A stretch of DNA of 64,000 nucleotides from Chersky-840 sp963794615 (GCA_963794615.1 CAWCEP010000011.1:62001-126000), one strand, 5' to 3'; shown: positions 34,261 through 43,844, counted from the stretch's first letter. The notes: generated from the letters alone by a model not told the origin. Made by a program: numbers and translations.

Positions 34261-34543
34261 CGCCCCAGACTGCCATCACTCGACCCTGACCCAGGCACGA
34301 CGCCATCCGAAGTTTGGTGTCTCCTTGTTCCGCGAAACTCCTGGTCGTTCTGTGTGATTGTCGGCCACGTCTCCTGTGCGTTTGCCTTTCCGCTGGTCGC
34401 GGGCATATTCCGGAGGCCGGTGGCGCCATCGGGCCTTGCCTCTGCACGCGTCATCTCAGGGGCCTAGTGTGCCGAGGTACGAAGGTGGGCTTGCCAATGG
34501 CGCTCGCTTCTCCATTGCTAATGCCGCTCAAAGGAGAGAACCC

Positions 34544-36436
34544 ATGTCCATCCACCGGTATGTGCGCACGGCCCGACATGTGGCTGGTCGAGCAATCTGT
34601 GCCGCCGCCCTGGCAGGCGGAGCGATCACCGTCGCCGCGTTGGGCGGGGCCACTCCCGCTAGCGCCGCCACGTGCACGGCGGCAGGTTCGACGGGGTTGA
34701 ACGCGGCCATGATCGCCACGAATGGACAGACGATCACCGGCGCCACGGTCAACGCCACCGGATGCGACCTCGGCATCTACGTTGGTTCCGCTATCAACGG
34801 CGTGACCATCACCGGAACCACCGTCACCGGCGCGGGCAGCGAGGGCATCCTGGCCGAGGACAACACCGGGCTCACCATTACCGGCAGCACCATCACTGGC
34901 AACGCCCTGGCACCCAATACGAGTATCCCCGATGGCCACGCCGTGATGCTCGACGGTGTCGTCAACGCCACGATCACCAACAACACCGTGTCGAACAACA
35001 ATTCCGGCGGGATCGGGCTGGCCGACAACGGCCCCGTGGACCCGGGAGCCCCGAATCCGGGTCCGGGCACCGCCGTGGCAGCCACCGGCAACACCCTCAG
35101 CGGGAACACGCTGACGGGCAACACCGGCGGTTGCGGCATCATCGTCGAGGCCTGGAACCCCGGTGGCGGTATCGACACGACAACCGTCCAGAACAACATG
35201 GTGACCGGGACGGTCGGGCACTTCGGGCCCAATGGGCCCGATATCGGTCAAATCGTCGTGGCCGATGACGCCGCGGGAGCGAGCGTCACCAACACGACGA
35301 TCACGGGCAACACGGTGACGGCGTCGTTCGTCACGGGGATCACGCTCCACGCCAACGCACCCCACGACGTGATCTCGAACACGACCATCACGAACAACAC
35401 TCTCACCCAGAACAACTGGGGAGACGCCAACGCGGCCCCGTCCACCACGGCCATCGCGCTGATCGTCAACCCGTTCCCCGCCGCCCTGGCTGCGTCGATC
35501 AGCGGGACGTCGATCTCGGGCAACACCATCACGAGCCAGGTGGTCGCCATCTGGATCCAGGGCGCCACCACCACGACGGTGGGGGCCAACGCCATCACGC
35601 TTCCCGCCGGCGGCACCGCCGTCTACAACGTGCCCACGCCGGGGGGCGGCTACTGGATGGCCGGATCCGACGGCGGGGTGTTCTCCTTCGGCAACGCCCA
35701 TTACTACGGCTCCGCCCCCGGGCTCGGGCTCAAGCTCGCCCAACCCATCGTGGCCATGGCTCCGAGCCGTGACCGGGGCGGGTACTGGGAGCTCGGTGCC
35801 GACGGTGGGGTGCTCGGCTTCGGCGACTCCTACTACTACGGGTCGCTTCCGGGCTTGCACGTCAGCGTGAACAACATCGTCGGCATGGCCGTCACGCCCG
35901 CCACCGACCAGGGTCTCACCAACGGCCTCGGCTACTGGATGGTCGGATCCGACGGTGGTGCGTTCTCCTTCGGTGACGCCAAGTACCACGGTTCGGTGCC
36001 CGGTGTCGGCGTCCACGTGAAGAACATCGTGGGCATCGCTGCCACCTCCGACGGCGGCGGCTACTGGATGGTGGGGTCCGACGGCGGGGTGTTCGCCTTC
36101 GGTGACGCCACCTACCGCGGATCGCTGCCCGGCATGGGCGTCCACGTCAACAACATCAAGGCCGTTGTGGCGACCCCCGACGGCGGTGGCTACTGGCTGG
36201 TGGCCTCCGACGGTGGGGTGTTCGCCTTCGGTGACGCCACCTATGCCGGATCGGTGCCCGGAGTCGGAGTTCACGTCAACAACATCGTCGGCCTCACCCC
36301 GACTCCGGATGGCGCCGGTTACTGGCTCTTCGGCTCCGATGGGGGCGTGTTCTCCTTCGGCGACGCCAAGTTCCTGGGCTCGGTGCCCGGTGTCGGTGCC
36401 CACATCCACAACGTGATCGGCGGGTCGAGCACCTGA
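34544..36436 (+). CDS. Secreted beta-helix protein with six C-terminal YWxxGSDGGxFxFG repeats
   Basis: 630 residues from the ATG at 34544, which follows AAAGGAGAGAACCC; the longer frame to 34358 lacks a ribosome site. A signal peptide ends PASAAT. Residues about 35-360 are a right-handed parallel beta-helix with Asn-rich rungs (TITGSTITGNAL; ITNNTVSNNNSGGIG; TTITGNTVT). Residues about 365-630 hold six repeats of 40-48 residues, each starting like GGYWMVGSDGGVFSFGDA and ending VNNIVG. Such repeats are common in Acidimicrobiia-like surface proteins and probably fold as a propeller. It is likely a secreted carbohydrate-binding or modifying protein; no catalytic residues are evident. Confidence 0.88.
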   Translation: MSIHRYVRTARHVAGRAICAAALAGGAITVAALGGATPASAATCTAAGSTGLNAAMIATNGQTITGATVNATGCDLGIYVGSAINGVTITGTTVTGAGSEGILAEDNTGLTITGSTITGNALAPNTSIPDGHAVMLDGVVNATITNNTVSNNNSGGIGLADNGPVDPGAPNPGPGTAVAATGNTLSGNTLTGNTGGCGIIVEAWNPGGGIDTTTVQNNMVTGTVGHFGPNGPDIGQIVVADDAAGASVTNTTITGNTVTASFVTGITLHANAPHDVISNTTITNNTLTQNNWGDANAAPSTTAIALIVNPFPAALAASISGTSISGNTITSQVVAIWIQGATTTTVGANAITLPAGGTAVYNVPTPGGGYWMAGSDGGVFSFGNAHYYGSAPGLGLKLAQPIVAMAPSRDRGGYWELGADGGVLGFGDSYYYGSLPGLHVSVNNIVGMAVTPATDQGLTNGLGYWMVGSDGGAFSFGDAKYHGSVPGVGVHVKNIVGIAATSDGGGYWMVGSDGGVFAFGDATYRGSLPGMGVHVNNIKAVVATPDGGGYWLVASDGGVFAFGDATYAGSVPGVGVHVNNIVGLTPTPDGAGYWLFGSDGGVFSFGDAKFLGSVPGVGAHIHNVIGGSST

Positions 36437-36886
36437 GCAGCGAACCGGGGAAGTACCCGCGGATCCACCATCGGGAAGCGACGCTCCCGCCTCTGACGAC
36501 ATGTCGGGGGCGGGAGTGTCGCTGTGAACACCGCCATGTCGCCGTCGGGCCGGTCCACCCGTGGTCACGGCACGGGGCGATCCGATCGGGGCGTGAACAG
36601 TGACGTGCCGCTGCCTGTCCGGTAGCGACGACGTCCCCACGTGGCCTCAGCGAACCCCGCGGCTGTCAGGTCGGCCGAGATGCGGTGTCGCCCCTGCTCG
36701 AGACTTGAGCGGGTCGCCGACGGCGTGGACCACGCCCTGGGTTGCCCGCAACCCAACACCTGCAGTGTCGACATTTTCGGGCCGAGCTCGCCGCCACGTT
36801 GGCCGCCCATCGCCGCAGTGACGATGGTTCCCCCGAGGACGAGGCGCAGGTGGGCTGATCGCCGCGGCCGCGCAATCAGGCGCAGT
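36437..36886. other. 450-bp gap with a terminator-like hairpin only
   Basis: No frame in either direction gives a plausible protein. The only structure seen is the hairpin at 36477-36523. Confidence 0.6.
36477..36523 (+). terminator. Terminator-like hairpin after the beta-helix gene
   Basis: Arms AGCGACGCTCCCGCC (36477-36491) and GGCGGGAGTGTCGCT (36509-36523) pair over 15 positions with one G-U, loop 17 nt. It lies 40 bp after the stop codon. There is no T tract, as often in high-GC actinobacteria. Confidence 0.65.
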
Positions 36887-37651
36887 TCAGCGCCGCTTCA
36901 CCACCCACACGAAGGTGACGGAGGCGGAGTCGACCGAGTCCGACACGGTCACGGTGGCGTGTTTCCTGCCCGGGCTTGTCGGCCGGCCCGAGATCACGCC
37001 CGAGGACGGGTTGATCGACAGTCCGGCCGGGAGCCCACCGGCCTGGTAGGCGAGGGTCTCGCTCGGCGAGGCGTCGACCGCCCGGACGTGGAGGCCGACG
37101 ACGGTGCCGAGGGCGGAGGTCTGCTTGCCGGGACTGGTGACGGCGATGGGAGTCCAGCACGAGGTCGGACCGGAGAAGATCGGCGCGGTCGTGACCGGCA
37201 GATTCGCCGGTGGGTCGACGATGACGGTGGGATTGGCGGGATCGTCGATCGAGTCGGCACGCGTCCACGTGCTCTCACAGGCCCGCAGCGCCTTCTTCTC
37301 GGGTGCGGTGCGTGACCGCGCGTCTCCCCCCGCCCACATGTCGAAGCGGTAGAGGTGGAAATGGGCCCAATCGCTGTCGCACTCCGAGCACTCGTCTTCG
37401 TGGATGAAGTAGCGCTTCATGTAGGGGACGTAGATGACCTGGCACCAGCCGAGCTCGCTGACGTCGGTGGCGAAGGTCACCGGGTTGGAGAAGCTCCCCA
37501 CGCCGCCCGCCGTGCTGTGCAGGCACGGGTGGGCGATGCCCGGTCCCGGAGGCGAGTTGTCGGCCCACCCGTAGAGCGTCATGAACGCCTTCACGTCGGT
37601 GGGACCCTGGGCGTGCGCGGCGATGGGTGCGCCGAAGACACCGAGTGCCAC
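36887..37651 (-). CDS. Secreted hypothetical protein with C-terminal putative-Ig domain
   Basis: About 254 residues from the GTG at 37651. The frame is open upstream to 37716 without a standard start; that extension (RRYSPRSLLVLGALA) looks like the true N-region of the signal peptide, so the start codon may be hidden by an indel. The signal peptide ends AAHAQG. The middle domain has six cysteines and the unusual motif RYFIHEDECSECDSDWAHF, resembling secreted RlpA/barwin-like catalytic folds only in size. Residues 165-250 are a He_PIG-type Ig domain (GLPAGLSINPSSGVISGRPT). It may bind cell wall or extracellular polymer. Confidence 0.68.
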   Translation of the reverse strand: MALGVFGAPIAAHAQGPTDVKAFMTLYGWADNSPPGPGIAHPCLHSTAGGVGSFSNPVTFATDVSELGWCQVIYVPYMKRYFIHEDECSECDSDWAHFHLYRFDMWAGGDARSRTAPEKKALRACESTWTRADSIDDPANPTVIVDPPANLPVTTAPIFSGPTSCWTPIAVTSPGKQTSALGTVVGLHVRAVDASPSETLAYQAGGLPAGLSINPSSGVISGRPTSPGRKHATVTVSDSVDSASVTFVWVVKRR

Positions 37652-37720
37652 CGCCAGCGCACCCAGGACGAGGAGGCTCCGGGGGGAGTACCGCCGCGAC
37701 GTCGCTGGGCCCTTCAGGGC

Positions 37721-38056
37721 TTAACCCGAGAAATGCGGGTGGCTGCCCCACGAGTGCAGGCGCGTCCGACGCATCGCCCCGACGACATGGATGGCGCCCA
37801 CCCCGAAAACGGCACCGAAGCACGCTCCGGCGATGAATCCGGGAGACAGGAAGAGGAAGCTGACCGAGTTGCCGCACGAACCGCCCCCGCCCAAGAGCGA
37901 GAAGACGGGGGTCGACGCGGCCGAGGGGCACTGGTGACCCAGCACGTCGATCCCGAGGAATGCCGCGAATGCGAATTCACCGACGAAGCCGAAGAGCACG
38001 GCCAAGGTGGCGACGAGCGCCGCCCGGCCCGCTCGGACAGCCTTGCTGCTGGGCAC
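37721..38056 (-). CDS. Small multi-pass membrane protein, Cys-containing
   Basis: 111 residues from the GTG at 38056. Three hydrophobic segments are visible: VATLAVLFGFVGEFAFAAFL, SVSFLFLSPGFIAGACFGAV and FGVGAIHVVGAM. A loop between the first and second carries two cysteines (HQCPSAAS; GGGSCGNS). No family recognised. It lies close upstream of the secreted protein gene on the same strand. Confidence 0.6.
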   Translation of the reverse strand: MPSSKAVRAGRAALVATLAVLFGFVGEFAFAAFLGIDVLGHQCPSAASTPVFSLLGGGGSCGNSVSFLFLSPGFIAGACFGAVFGVGAIHVVGAMRRTRLHSWGSHPHFSG

Positions 38057-38070
38057 GGACAAAGGGTATC

Positions 38071-38769
38071 TCAGTACAGGGGCGACCAGCTGCTCGTGCG
38101 CAGGAGCTTGCTCTCCCAGCTGTCGCGGTAGGCCAGCGCGTCGTGCATGAACTGGCCGGGCTGACGGTGGGCGGGGTCGGTGTCGTGGGTCAGCAGGTGC
38201 ATGAGCACCTGGTTGTTCACGATCTTCTGCATCAGGATCGCCTCTTTGCGCAGGCCGGCGCCGAAGGCGACCTGGAAGACGGCCTGGATGTCGAGGAGGT
38301 TGGCGGCCCGCTCCTTCATGGGCCCGTAGTACCCCGTGCCCCAGAACTCGACGTAATCGTCGATGGGAGCGAAGGGGTGGCCGGTGTCCTCCATGTACAG
38401 CGACAGCTCGTGGGCCGACCCGTCGGTCGGGACCGTGGCCAGATCGAGTTCGGCCATCGGCGACCAGTGCACGCCGAAGAGCAGCTTCCCGGTGACGCTG
38501 TGGCGCAACTCGTCGACCGTGCGCGCCCACTCCTTGAGATCGCCGCGCTGGATGCGTCTGGCCAGGTCCTCCCACGCGGCGCCGTCGCGCAGGGCGGTGA
38601 TGGTGACGACGTTGTAGGCCGGTCCGCTGCCGTGGGCGTGGTGGCAGAACCACAGCAGCCGGGCGTCGGCGCTCTTGGCCAGCGTCGGCATCCACTCGTC
38701 GCGGAACGCCGATTCGAATTCCTCCTCGGCCGCCCCCTTGACCTCATGAACTTCGTGCAGGAAGAGCAT
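38071..38769 (-). CDS. Hypothetical protein with probable alpha+beta (dimeric barrel-like) fold
   Basis: 232 residues from the ATG at 38769 (MLFLHEVHEVKG). The first half (LHEVHEVKGAAEEEFESAFR; DEWMPTLA; LLWFCHHAHGSGPAYNVVTI) has the strand-helix pattern of ferredoxin-like dimeric barrels such as NIPSNAP or EthD proteins. The second half repeats the pattern (SLYMEDTGHPFAPIDDYVEF; NLLDIQAVFQVAFGAG). So it may be a duplicated barrel. Function unknown. The frame is intact. It is divergent from the SDR at 38880. Confidence 0.7.
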   Translation of the reverse strand: MLFLHEVHEVKGAAEEEFESAFRDEWMPTLAKSADARLLWFCHHAHGSGPAYNVVTITALRDGAAWEDLARRIQRGDLKEWARTVDELRHSVTGKLLFGVHWSPMAELDLATVPTDGSAHELSLYMEDTGHPFAPIDDYVEFWGTGYYGPMKERAANLLDIQAVFQVAFGAGLRKEAILMQKIVNNQVLMHLLTHDTDPAHRQPGQFMHDALAYRDSWESKLLRTSSWSPLY

Positions 38770-38879
38770 GGGCCGCACTGTACGGCGTTCCCGGGTGGGT
38801 GCGCCGGGCCGGTGCCGTTGACCCCTCCGACCCGGGCTGGAAGGATGCGGCCCGGGTTCTCCACCGAAGGCGAGGGACG

Positions 38880-39719
38880 ATGGGCCGGCTCGAGGGACGA
38901 CGTGCAGTCATCACGGGGGCAGCCAGCGGTATCGGTGAGGCGACGGCCCGGCTCTTCGTGCGTGAAGGCGCCGCTGTCGTCGTGGCCGACGTCGACGACG
39001 ACCGGGGCAAGCAGGTCGCCGACGAGCTCGGTGAGCGGGCCCGGTTCGTGCACACCGACGTCACCCAGGAGCACGACGTCGAGGCGGCGGTGGCCTACGC
39101 CGTCGACACCTTCGGCGGCCTCGACACCATCTTCAACAATGCGGGCAATCCCGGCTCGACGACCGGGATCGAGGACGTCGACATGGCGATGTTCGACCGC
39201 ACCGTGGCCATCCATCTGCGCGGTGTCTTCCTGGGTATCCGGGCCGCGGCTCGGGTGATGAAGCCCCAGGGACAGGGCAGCATCGTCAACACCTCCAGCG
39301 TGGCGGGGCTAGCGGCCAACTACGCCGGGCACGACTACAGCGCGTGCAAGGCGGCCATCGCCCACCTGACGCGGACGACGGCGAACGAGCTCGGCGAGCA
39401 CGGCGTCCGGGTCAACGCCATCTGCCCCGGGGGCATCGCCACCTCGATCTTCGCCCGCGCCGCCGGGCTCGAAGGCGACGCCGCCCAGGCCACGGTGGAG
39501 TTCATGTCCTCCGCCCTCGGCGACATGGCGCCGATCCGGCGCTCGGGCCAGCCCGTCGACATCGCCGAGGCGGCCCTGTGGCTGGCCAGCGACGCATCGA
39601 GCTTCGTCAACGGCCAGGTCATCGCCGTCGACGGCGGCCTCACCACCGGCCCCCTCTACCGGGACCAGCACGCCCGCATCGACGGGCTGTTGGAGTTCCT
39701 CCAGACACCCCAATCCTGA
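38880..39719 (+). CDS. Short-chain dehydrogenase/reductase
   Basis: 279 residues from the ATG at 38880. Classical SDR: NAD(P) site AVITGAASGIGEATARLF, acidic DVDDDRG after strand 2 suggesting NAD preference, NNAGNPGS, catalytic Ser in VNTSSVAGLA, YSACK (Tyr and Lys) and the C-terminal NGQVIAVDGG. An alcohol-oxidising role in steroid or fatty-acid breakdown is likely from context but is not proven. No frameshift. Confidence 0.93.
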   Translation: MGRLEGRRAVITGAASGIGEATARLFVREGAAVVVADVDDDRGKQVADELGERARFVHTDVTQEHDVEAAVAYAVDTFGGLDTIFNNAGNPGSTTGIEDVDMAMFDRTVAIHLRGVFLGIRAAARVMKPQGQGSIVNTSSVAGLAANYAGHDYSACKAAIAHLTRTTANELGEHGVRVNAICPGGIATSIFARAAGLEGDAAQATVEFMSSALGDMAPIRRSGQPVDIAEAALWLASDASSFVNGQVIAVDGGLTTGPLYRDQHARIDGLLEFLQTPQS

Positions 39720-39767
39720 GCCCACCCCGGGCCGATCAGAACGCGCTTCGCACCGGCTCGCGACCGG

Positions 39768-40547
39768 TCAGGTCCGGGCGTGGGGCTGCTCGAGCGCATA
39801 GACCATCGTGATCTGCGCCGATTCCTGCTGGGTGCCCGGTTGCAGCGGCACCGCGCTGGGCGCGTTGGCTGCGTTCGCGCTCGCCACCCCCAGAGACTGG
39901 GCATACCCGAAGTCGGGCGTCGACTGGTCGCTGAGCGAGCACACGGGCCCGAGCCGCTCGCCGGCGGCCTCGGCCATCGAGCGGGCATGGCTCAGCGCCT
40001 GATGGACGGCGTCGGTGCGGGCGGTGTCCTCGACCGCTCTCGGGTCGTCGATGGAAAACGTCAGCGAGTCGATCCGCGTCGCGTTCCCCGCCGCCGCGGT
40101 GAGGCTGTCGAGCACCGATCCGGCCGTGGAGAAGTTGCGGAGCTTGGCCGTGATCGTGTTCGTCATCTGGTAGCCCGTGGTGGTGCCGGCCAGGTTGAGC
40201 TGGGACTGGATCGACACGTTCGAGGTCTGGATGTCCTTGCGGGCCACGCCGCCGCGGGTGAGCACCGCCGTGACGGCCGCCGCCTTGGTGTTGTCGTCGA
40301 CGAGTGACGCCTGGGCGTTGGGGTCGGTGACGTCGATGTCCACCGTCACCGTCAGCACGTCCGGGGTCGCCGAGGCATTCCCCGTCCCTTGCACCGTCAG
40401 CTTGGGCGCCGAGCTCGCGCACGGAGCCGCTGCCGAGGTCGACGCCGAGGTCGTGTTGGACACCGCCAGCCCGAGGGCCACTCCCCCGACGGCCAGCGCC
40501 ACCGCAACCCCGACCACACCCGTCACCCGCAGGGTTCGTTGCTCCAT
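39768..40547 (-). CDS. SIMPL-domain (DUF541) secreted protein
   Basis: 259 residues from the ATG at 40547. An N-terminal hydrophobic helix (VVGVAVALAVGGVALGLAVS) serves as signal or anchor. The SIMPL domain covers residues 45-255: LTVQGTGNASATPDVLTVTV, then TAVLTRGGVARKDIQTSNVS, YQMTNTITAKLRNFSTAGSV and ARSMAEAAGERLGPV. SIMPL proteins such as BP26 assemble in the periplasm or at the surface; their function is unclear. The frame is intact. It is convergent with the SDR gene. Confidence 0.93.
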   Translation of the reverse strand: MEQRTLRVTGVVGVAVALAVGGVALGLAVSNTTSASTSAAAPCASSAPKLTVQGTGNASATPDVLTVTVDIDVTDPNAQASLVDDNTKAAAVTAVLTRGGVARKDIQTSNVSIQSQLNLAGTTTGYQMTNTITAKLRNFSTAGSVLDSLTAAAGNATRIDSLTFSIDDPRAVEDTARTDAVHQALSHARSMAEAAGERLGPVCSLSDQSTPDFGYAQSLGVASANAANAPSAVPLQPGTQQESAQITMVYALEQPHART

Positions 40548-40652
40548 CGTCCTCGTCCCTCCCTGACCGGCGCCGTGCGCCCGGAGGACGCGTCCGCCGG
40601 CACCACCGGTTCAGACGCCCGGCGAGGCGCGAACGTTCCCGGCCGGTCGGGG

Positions 40653-41633
40653 TCAGCGGGAGAGGAGCGGTCCCACCTGCTCGCCGAAGGCGGCGATCTG
40701 GTCGCAGAGCTCCTCGAGCGAGCGGTTGGGGAAGCGCATCTGGATGTGCGACACCCCCATGTCGATCAACTCGGCCAGGTTCTCGGCGATGCGGTCCGGG
40801 CTCCCCGAGACCGTCCCGCGCGGGAGCTCGTGGTCGGGCTCGCCGACGTGGAACACGCCCGCCAGGGCGCCGATCTCGATGGGCGCCCCCCCGCGCCATT
40901 CCTGGCGCAGCTCCTTGAGCTGGGCCACCTGGTCGCGCATGTCGCTGCGGCGCACGGTCTGAGGAAGCCAGCCGTCGCCGCGCTGGGCGGCCCGCCGCAA
41001 CGCGGCCCGGGAAGATCCGCCCACCCAGATCGGGGGCCGGGGCTGCTGCACGGCCCGGGGACTGACACTGAGGTCGTGCGCCGGCCAGCGCGGGCCCGGG
41101 AGCGTCGGGTACTCGTCGCTGAGCGCCGTCGCCAGCGCGTCGACGGCTTCGTCGAGGCCCGCACCCCGTTCCTCGAAGGGCGGCCCGAAGGCGTCGAACT
41201 CCTCGTTGACGTGACCCGCCCCCACGCCGATGATGACGCGACCGCCCGACAGCACGTCCAGGGTGGCGAACTCCTTGGCGGCCCGCAGCGGGTGGCGCTG
41301 AGCGGCGATGTAGACGTGGCTCATGAGACGGATCCGGGTGGTGATGCCCGCCAGCCACCCCAGGGTGGCGATGGTGTCGTACCAGGTGGTGCTCATGGCC
41401 CCCGCCAGCCGGCGCGGGATGGCGGTGTGGTCGCACACCGCCACATAGAAGAAGCCGCTGTCCTCGGCCTGGCGCGCCACCCGGGCCAGCTCGGCGGGGC
41501 CGGCGCTGAGCTCCCAGTCCTCGACGTAGATGGTGGACTGCGACTGGATGGGCAGCTGGAGGCCGAACACGACCTGTCCCTCGGGGATGATCTGCACCGG
41601 CTCAGCCCGCGTCGGCTCTCGAACCTCGGTCAC
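40653..41633 (-). CDS. LLM-class (luciferase-like) flavin/F420-dependent oxidoreductase
   Basis: 326 residues from the GTG at 41633 (GAGGGGA upstream). A TIM-barrel LLM protein: VVFGLQLPIQSQSTIYVEDW, YVAVCDHTAIPRRLA, TIATLGWLAGITTRIRLMSH, LDVLSGGRVIIGVGAGHVNE and PPIWVGGSSRAALRRAAQRG. These match the F420-dependent LLM group common in actinobacteria, though FMN cannot be excluded. It is the last gene of an operon with two acyl-CoA dehydrogenases and an amidohydrolase, a combination also seen near steroid and aromatic catabolism genes. It may reduce or oxygenate a ring intermediate. Confidence 0.9.
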   Translation of the reverse strand: MTEVREPTRAEPVQIIPEGQVVFGLQLPIQSQSTIYVEDWELSAGPAELARVARQAEDSGFFYVAVCDHTAIPRRLAGAMSTTWYDTIATLGWLAGITTRIRLMSHVYIAAQRHPLRAAKEFATLDVLSGGRVIIGVGAGHVNEEFDAFGPPFEERGAGLDEAVDALATALSDEYPTLPGPRWPAHDLSVSPRAVQQPRPPIWVGGSSRAALRRAAQRGDGWLPQTVRRSDMRDQVAQLKELRQEWRGGAPIEIGALAGVFHVGEPDHELPRGTVSGSPDRIAENLAELIDMGVSHIQMRFPNRSLEELCDQIAAFGEQVGPLLSR

Positions 41634-41662
41634 GTTGCGTCCCCTCTGTTGCCTTCGATCGA

Positions 41663-42631
41663 TCAGTAGCGCTCGGCGACGAGCTCGGCCAGCGCGTCGG
41701 CCCCCTCGAGGGCGCCGGCCAGCACCCGGGCCCGCATGAGATAGAGGTGGGCGGGCACCTCCCACGTGAAGCCCATGCCCCCGTGCACCTGGATGCACGA
41801 CTTGCCGTTGGCGATGGCGGCTTCGGTCGCCAGTAGCCCGGCCCCGGCCGCGGCCCGCACGGCGTCGCCGACGTCGGGCTGGTCGATCGTCACCGCCGCG
41901 GCGTGGACGGCGGCCCGGGCCACCTCGGCCCGCACCAGCATGTCGGCGCACAGGTGCTTCACGGCCTGGAACGACCCGATGGGCTTGCCGAATTGCTGGC
42001 GCTCCTTGGCGTAGGCCACGGCCAGATCGACGGTGGCCGCGGCCAGGCCGACGAGGAGCGCCCCACCGAGGACCGACGCGTCACGTCGCCACCGCGCCGT
42101 GTCGTCAGGACCGCCCACCGGCTCCCCCGCGGGCAGACGGTCGACGCGCCACAGCGGGGTGAGCGGGTCCAGTGACCGCTCCACGGCCGCCGCGTCGAGG
42201 GTGGCCGGGTCGACCACCGCCAGGCCGTCGTCGCCCACCACCACCAGCGCGCCCAGCGAACCGAGGTGCTCGATCACACCCGGCCCGGCCCGGGGCCGGA
42301 GCACGGCGCCCACCATGACCTTCCCGTCGGCGGCGCCTTCCACGAGCCCGGCCGCCAGGTGGGTGGCGAGGATGGGCCCGGGCACCAGGGCCCGGCCGAG
42401 CTCCTCGAACACCACCGCGGCGGCGGCGGTGCCCAGCCCGAGCCCACCGGCGTCCTCGGCCAGGCGCAACGAGAACACGCCGGCGTCGGCGAGCTCGGAC
42501 CAGCCCGACGCGTCGATGGCGACACGCTCGCCCTCGGCCCCACGCACCCGGTCGAGAGGGAACCGGCCCGCGCACAACCGGCGCATCCCGTCGGCCAGCG
42601 CCACCTCGTCCTCGGAGAGCTCAAAGTCCAT
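41663..42631 (-). CDS. Acyl-CoA dehydrogenase, short partner subunit (FadE type)
   Basis: 322 residues from the ATG at 42631. MDFELSEDEVALADGMRRLC, LRLAEDAGGLGLGTAAAAVV, then YAKERQQFGKPIGSFQAVKH and CIQVHGGMGFTWEVPAHLYL. It is shorter than the usual 380 residues, with a reduced beta domain, like the second subunit of alpha2-beta2 heterotetrameric dehydrogenases used in mycobacterial cholesterol side-chain and ring degradation. It starts 4 nt after the stop of the longer partner, so a heteromer is likely. The frame is intact. Confidence 0.92.
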   Translation of the reverse strand: MDFELSEDEVALADGMRRLCAGRFPLDRVRGAEGERVAIDASGWSELADAGVFSLRLAEDAGGLGLGTAAAAVVFEELGRALVPGPILATHLAAGLVEGAADGKVMVGAVLRPRAGPGVIEHLGSLGALVVVGDDGLAVVDPATLDAAAVERSLDPLTPLWRVDRLPAGEPVGGPDDTARWRRDASVLGGALLVGLAAATVDLAVAYAKERQQFGKPIGSFQAVKHLCADMLVRAEVARAAVHAAAVTIDQPDVGDAVRAAAGAGLLATEAAIANGKSCIQVHGGMGFTWEVPAHLYLMRARVLAGALEGADALAELVAERY

Positions 42632-42635
42632 GCGT

Positions 42636-43835
42636 CTAGCTCTTGGGCAGGCCGAGGATCCGCTCGGCGATGATGTTGCGCTGGATCTGCGACGTCCCCG
42701 CCGCGATGGTGCGCGAGAAACTGTGCACCCAGGTGCTCACGATCTCGAGGTTGCCGACGCCTTCGGAGCCATTGGCGCCGTCGCCGCCACCGGGCAGGTC
42801 GCCGAAGACCAGGCCGGCCGGTCCGGCCAGGTCCATCCCGAGATCGGCGATGCGCTGGCGCAGCTCGGACAGCGCCAGCTTGTACACGCTGCCGCCGATC
42901 CCCGGCACCCCGGTGCGCGCCGCCTGGGAGACGTTGCGCCGCGCCAGTGCCCACAGCGCGTCGAGCTCGGCCCCGAGATGGCCGACGCGGCGACGGACGG
43001 CCGAGTCGTCCCATGCGCCGGTGCGCCGCGCCACCGAGCGCAGGCCCCGCAACAGCTCCATGGACTGCAACACCTCACCCACGAAGGCCGTGCCCCGTTC
43101 GAAGCTGAGGGTGGTCATGGTGACGCGCCAGCCGTCGTTCTCGGCGCCGACCCGGTTGGCGACGGGGACGCGCACGCCGTCGAGGAACAACTCGCCGAAC
43201 TCGGTGGACCCGGCGATGGTGCGCAGGGGCCGGAAGTCGATGCCGGGCCGGTCCATGGGCAGGATCAGCCACGTGATGCCGCGGTGGCGGCTGTCCTCGG
43301 GGCCGGTGCGCACGAGGAGCTCGCAGAAGTCCGCCACCTCGGCGTGCGACGTCCAGATCTTCTGTCCGGTGACGACGTACTCGTCGCCGTCGCGCTCGGC
43401 CCGGGTGCGCAGCGAAGCGAGATCGCTGCCCGCGCCCGGCTCGGAGAAGCCCTGGCACCACACTTCGTCGCCCCGCAGGATGGGGGGCAGGAAGCGGGCC
43501 CGCTGCTCGGGGGTCCCCTCCACGATCACGGTCGGCCCGGCGTGCAACAGGCCGACGAAGTTCACACCGACGTAGGGCGCGTGGGCCCGCTCGAGCTCTT
43601 CGAGGTAGATGAGCTGCTCCACCGGGCTGGCGCCGCGGCCCCCGCCTTCGACGGGCCAGTCGATGCCCGCGTAGCCGGCGTCGAAGAGCATGCGCTGCCA
43701 CGTCGTGTCGTAGGCGCGCCGGGCGGGCCAGTCGAGATGCGACGGCTTGTCGGGCAGTGTGGGGAGGACCTCGGCGAGCCACGAGCGCAGCCCGGCGCGG
43801 AAGGCTTCCTCGCTCTCGGAGTAGCGCAGGTCCAC
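42636..43835 (-). CDS. Acyl-CoA dehydrogenase, long partner subunit (FadE type)
   Basis: 399 residues from the GTG at 43835. MDLRYSESEEAFRAGLRSWL, WCQGFSEPGAGSDLASLRTR (the flavin-contact motif), VTGQKIWTSHAEVADFCELL, FGELFLDGVRVPVANRVG and the C-terminal SFSRTIAAGTSQIQRNIIAE plus RILGLPKS. The sequence fits the FadE26/28/34-like partner of heterotetrameric dehydrogenases. With the 322-residue gene it probably oxidises a bulky (steroid-like) acyl-CoA. It is in an operon beginning at the amidohydrolase. Confidence 0.94.
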   Translation of the reverse strand: MDLRYSESEEAFRAGLRSWLAEVLPTLPDKPSHLDWPARRAYDTTWQRMLFDAGYAGIDWPVEGGGRGASPVEQLIYLEELERAHAPYVGVNFVGLLHAGPTVIVEGTPEQRARFLPPILRGDEVWCQGFSEPGAGSDLASLRTRAERDGDEYVVTGQKIWTSHAEVADFCELLVRTGPEDSRHRGITWLILPMDRPGIDFRPLRTIAGSTEFGELFLDGVRVPVANRVGAENDGWRVTMTTLSFERGTAFVGEVLQSMELLRGLRSVARRTGAWDDSAVRRRVGHLGAELDALWALARRNVSQAARTGVPGIGGSVYKLALSELRQRIADLGMDLAGPAGLVFGDLPGGGDGANGSEGVGNLEIVSTWVHSFSRTIAAGTSQIQRNIIAERILGLPKS

Positions 43836-43844
43836 GGCCGGGGC

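Noticed and set aside
34451..36640. 729-codon minus-strand open frame
   Set aside because: Antisense of the beta-helix surface protein; repeats only mirror the sense repeats.
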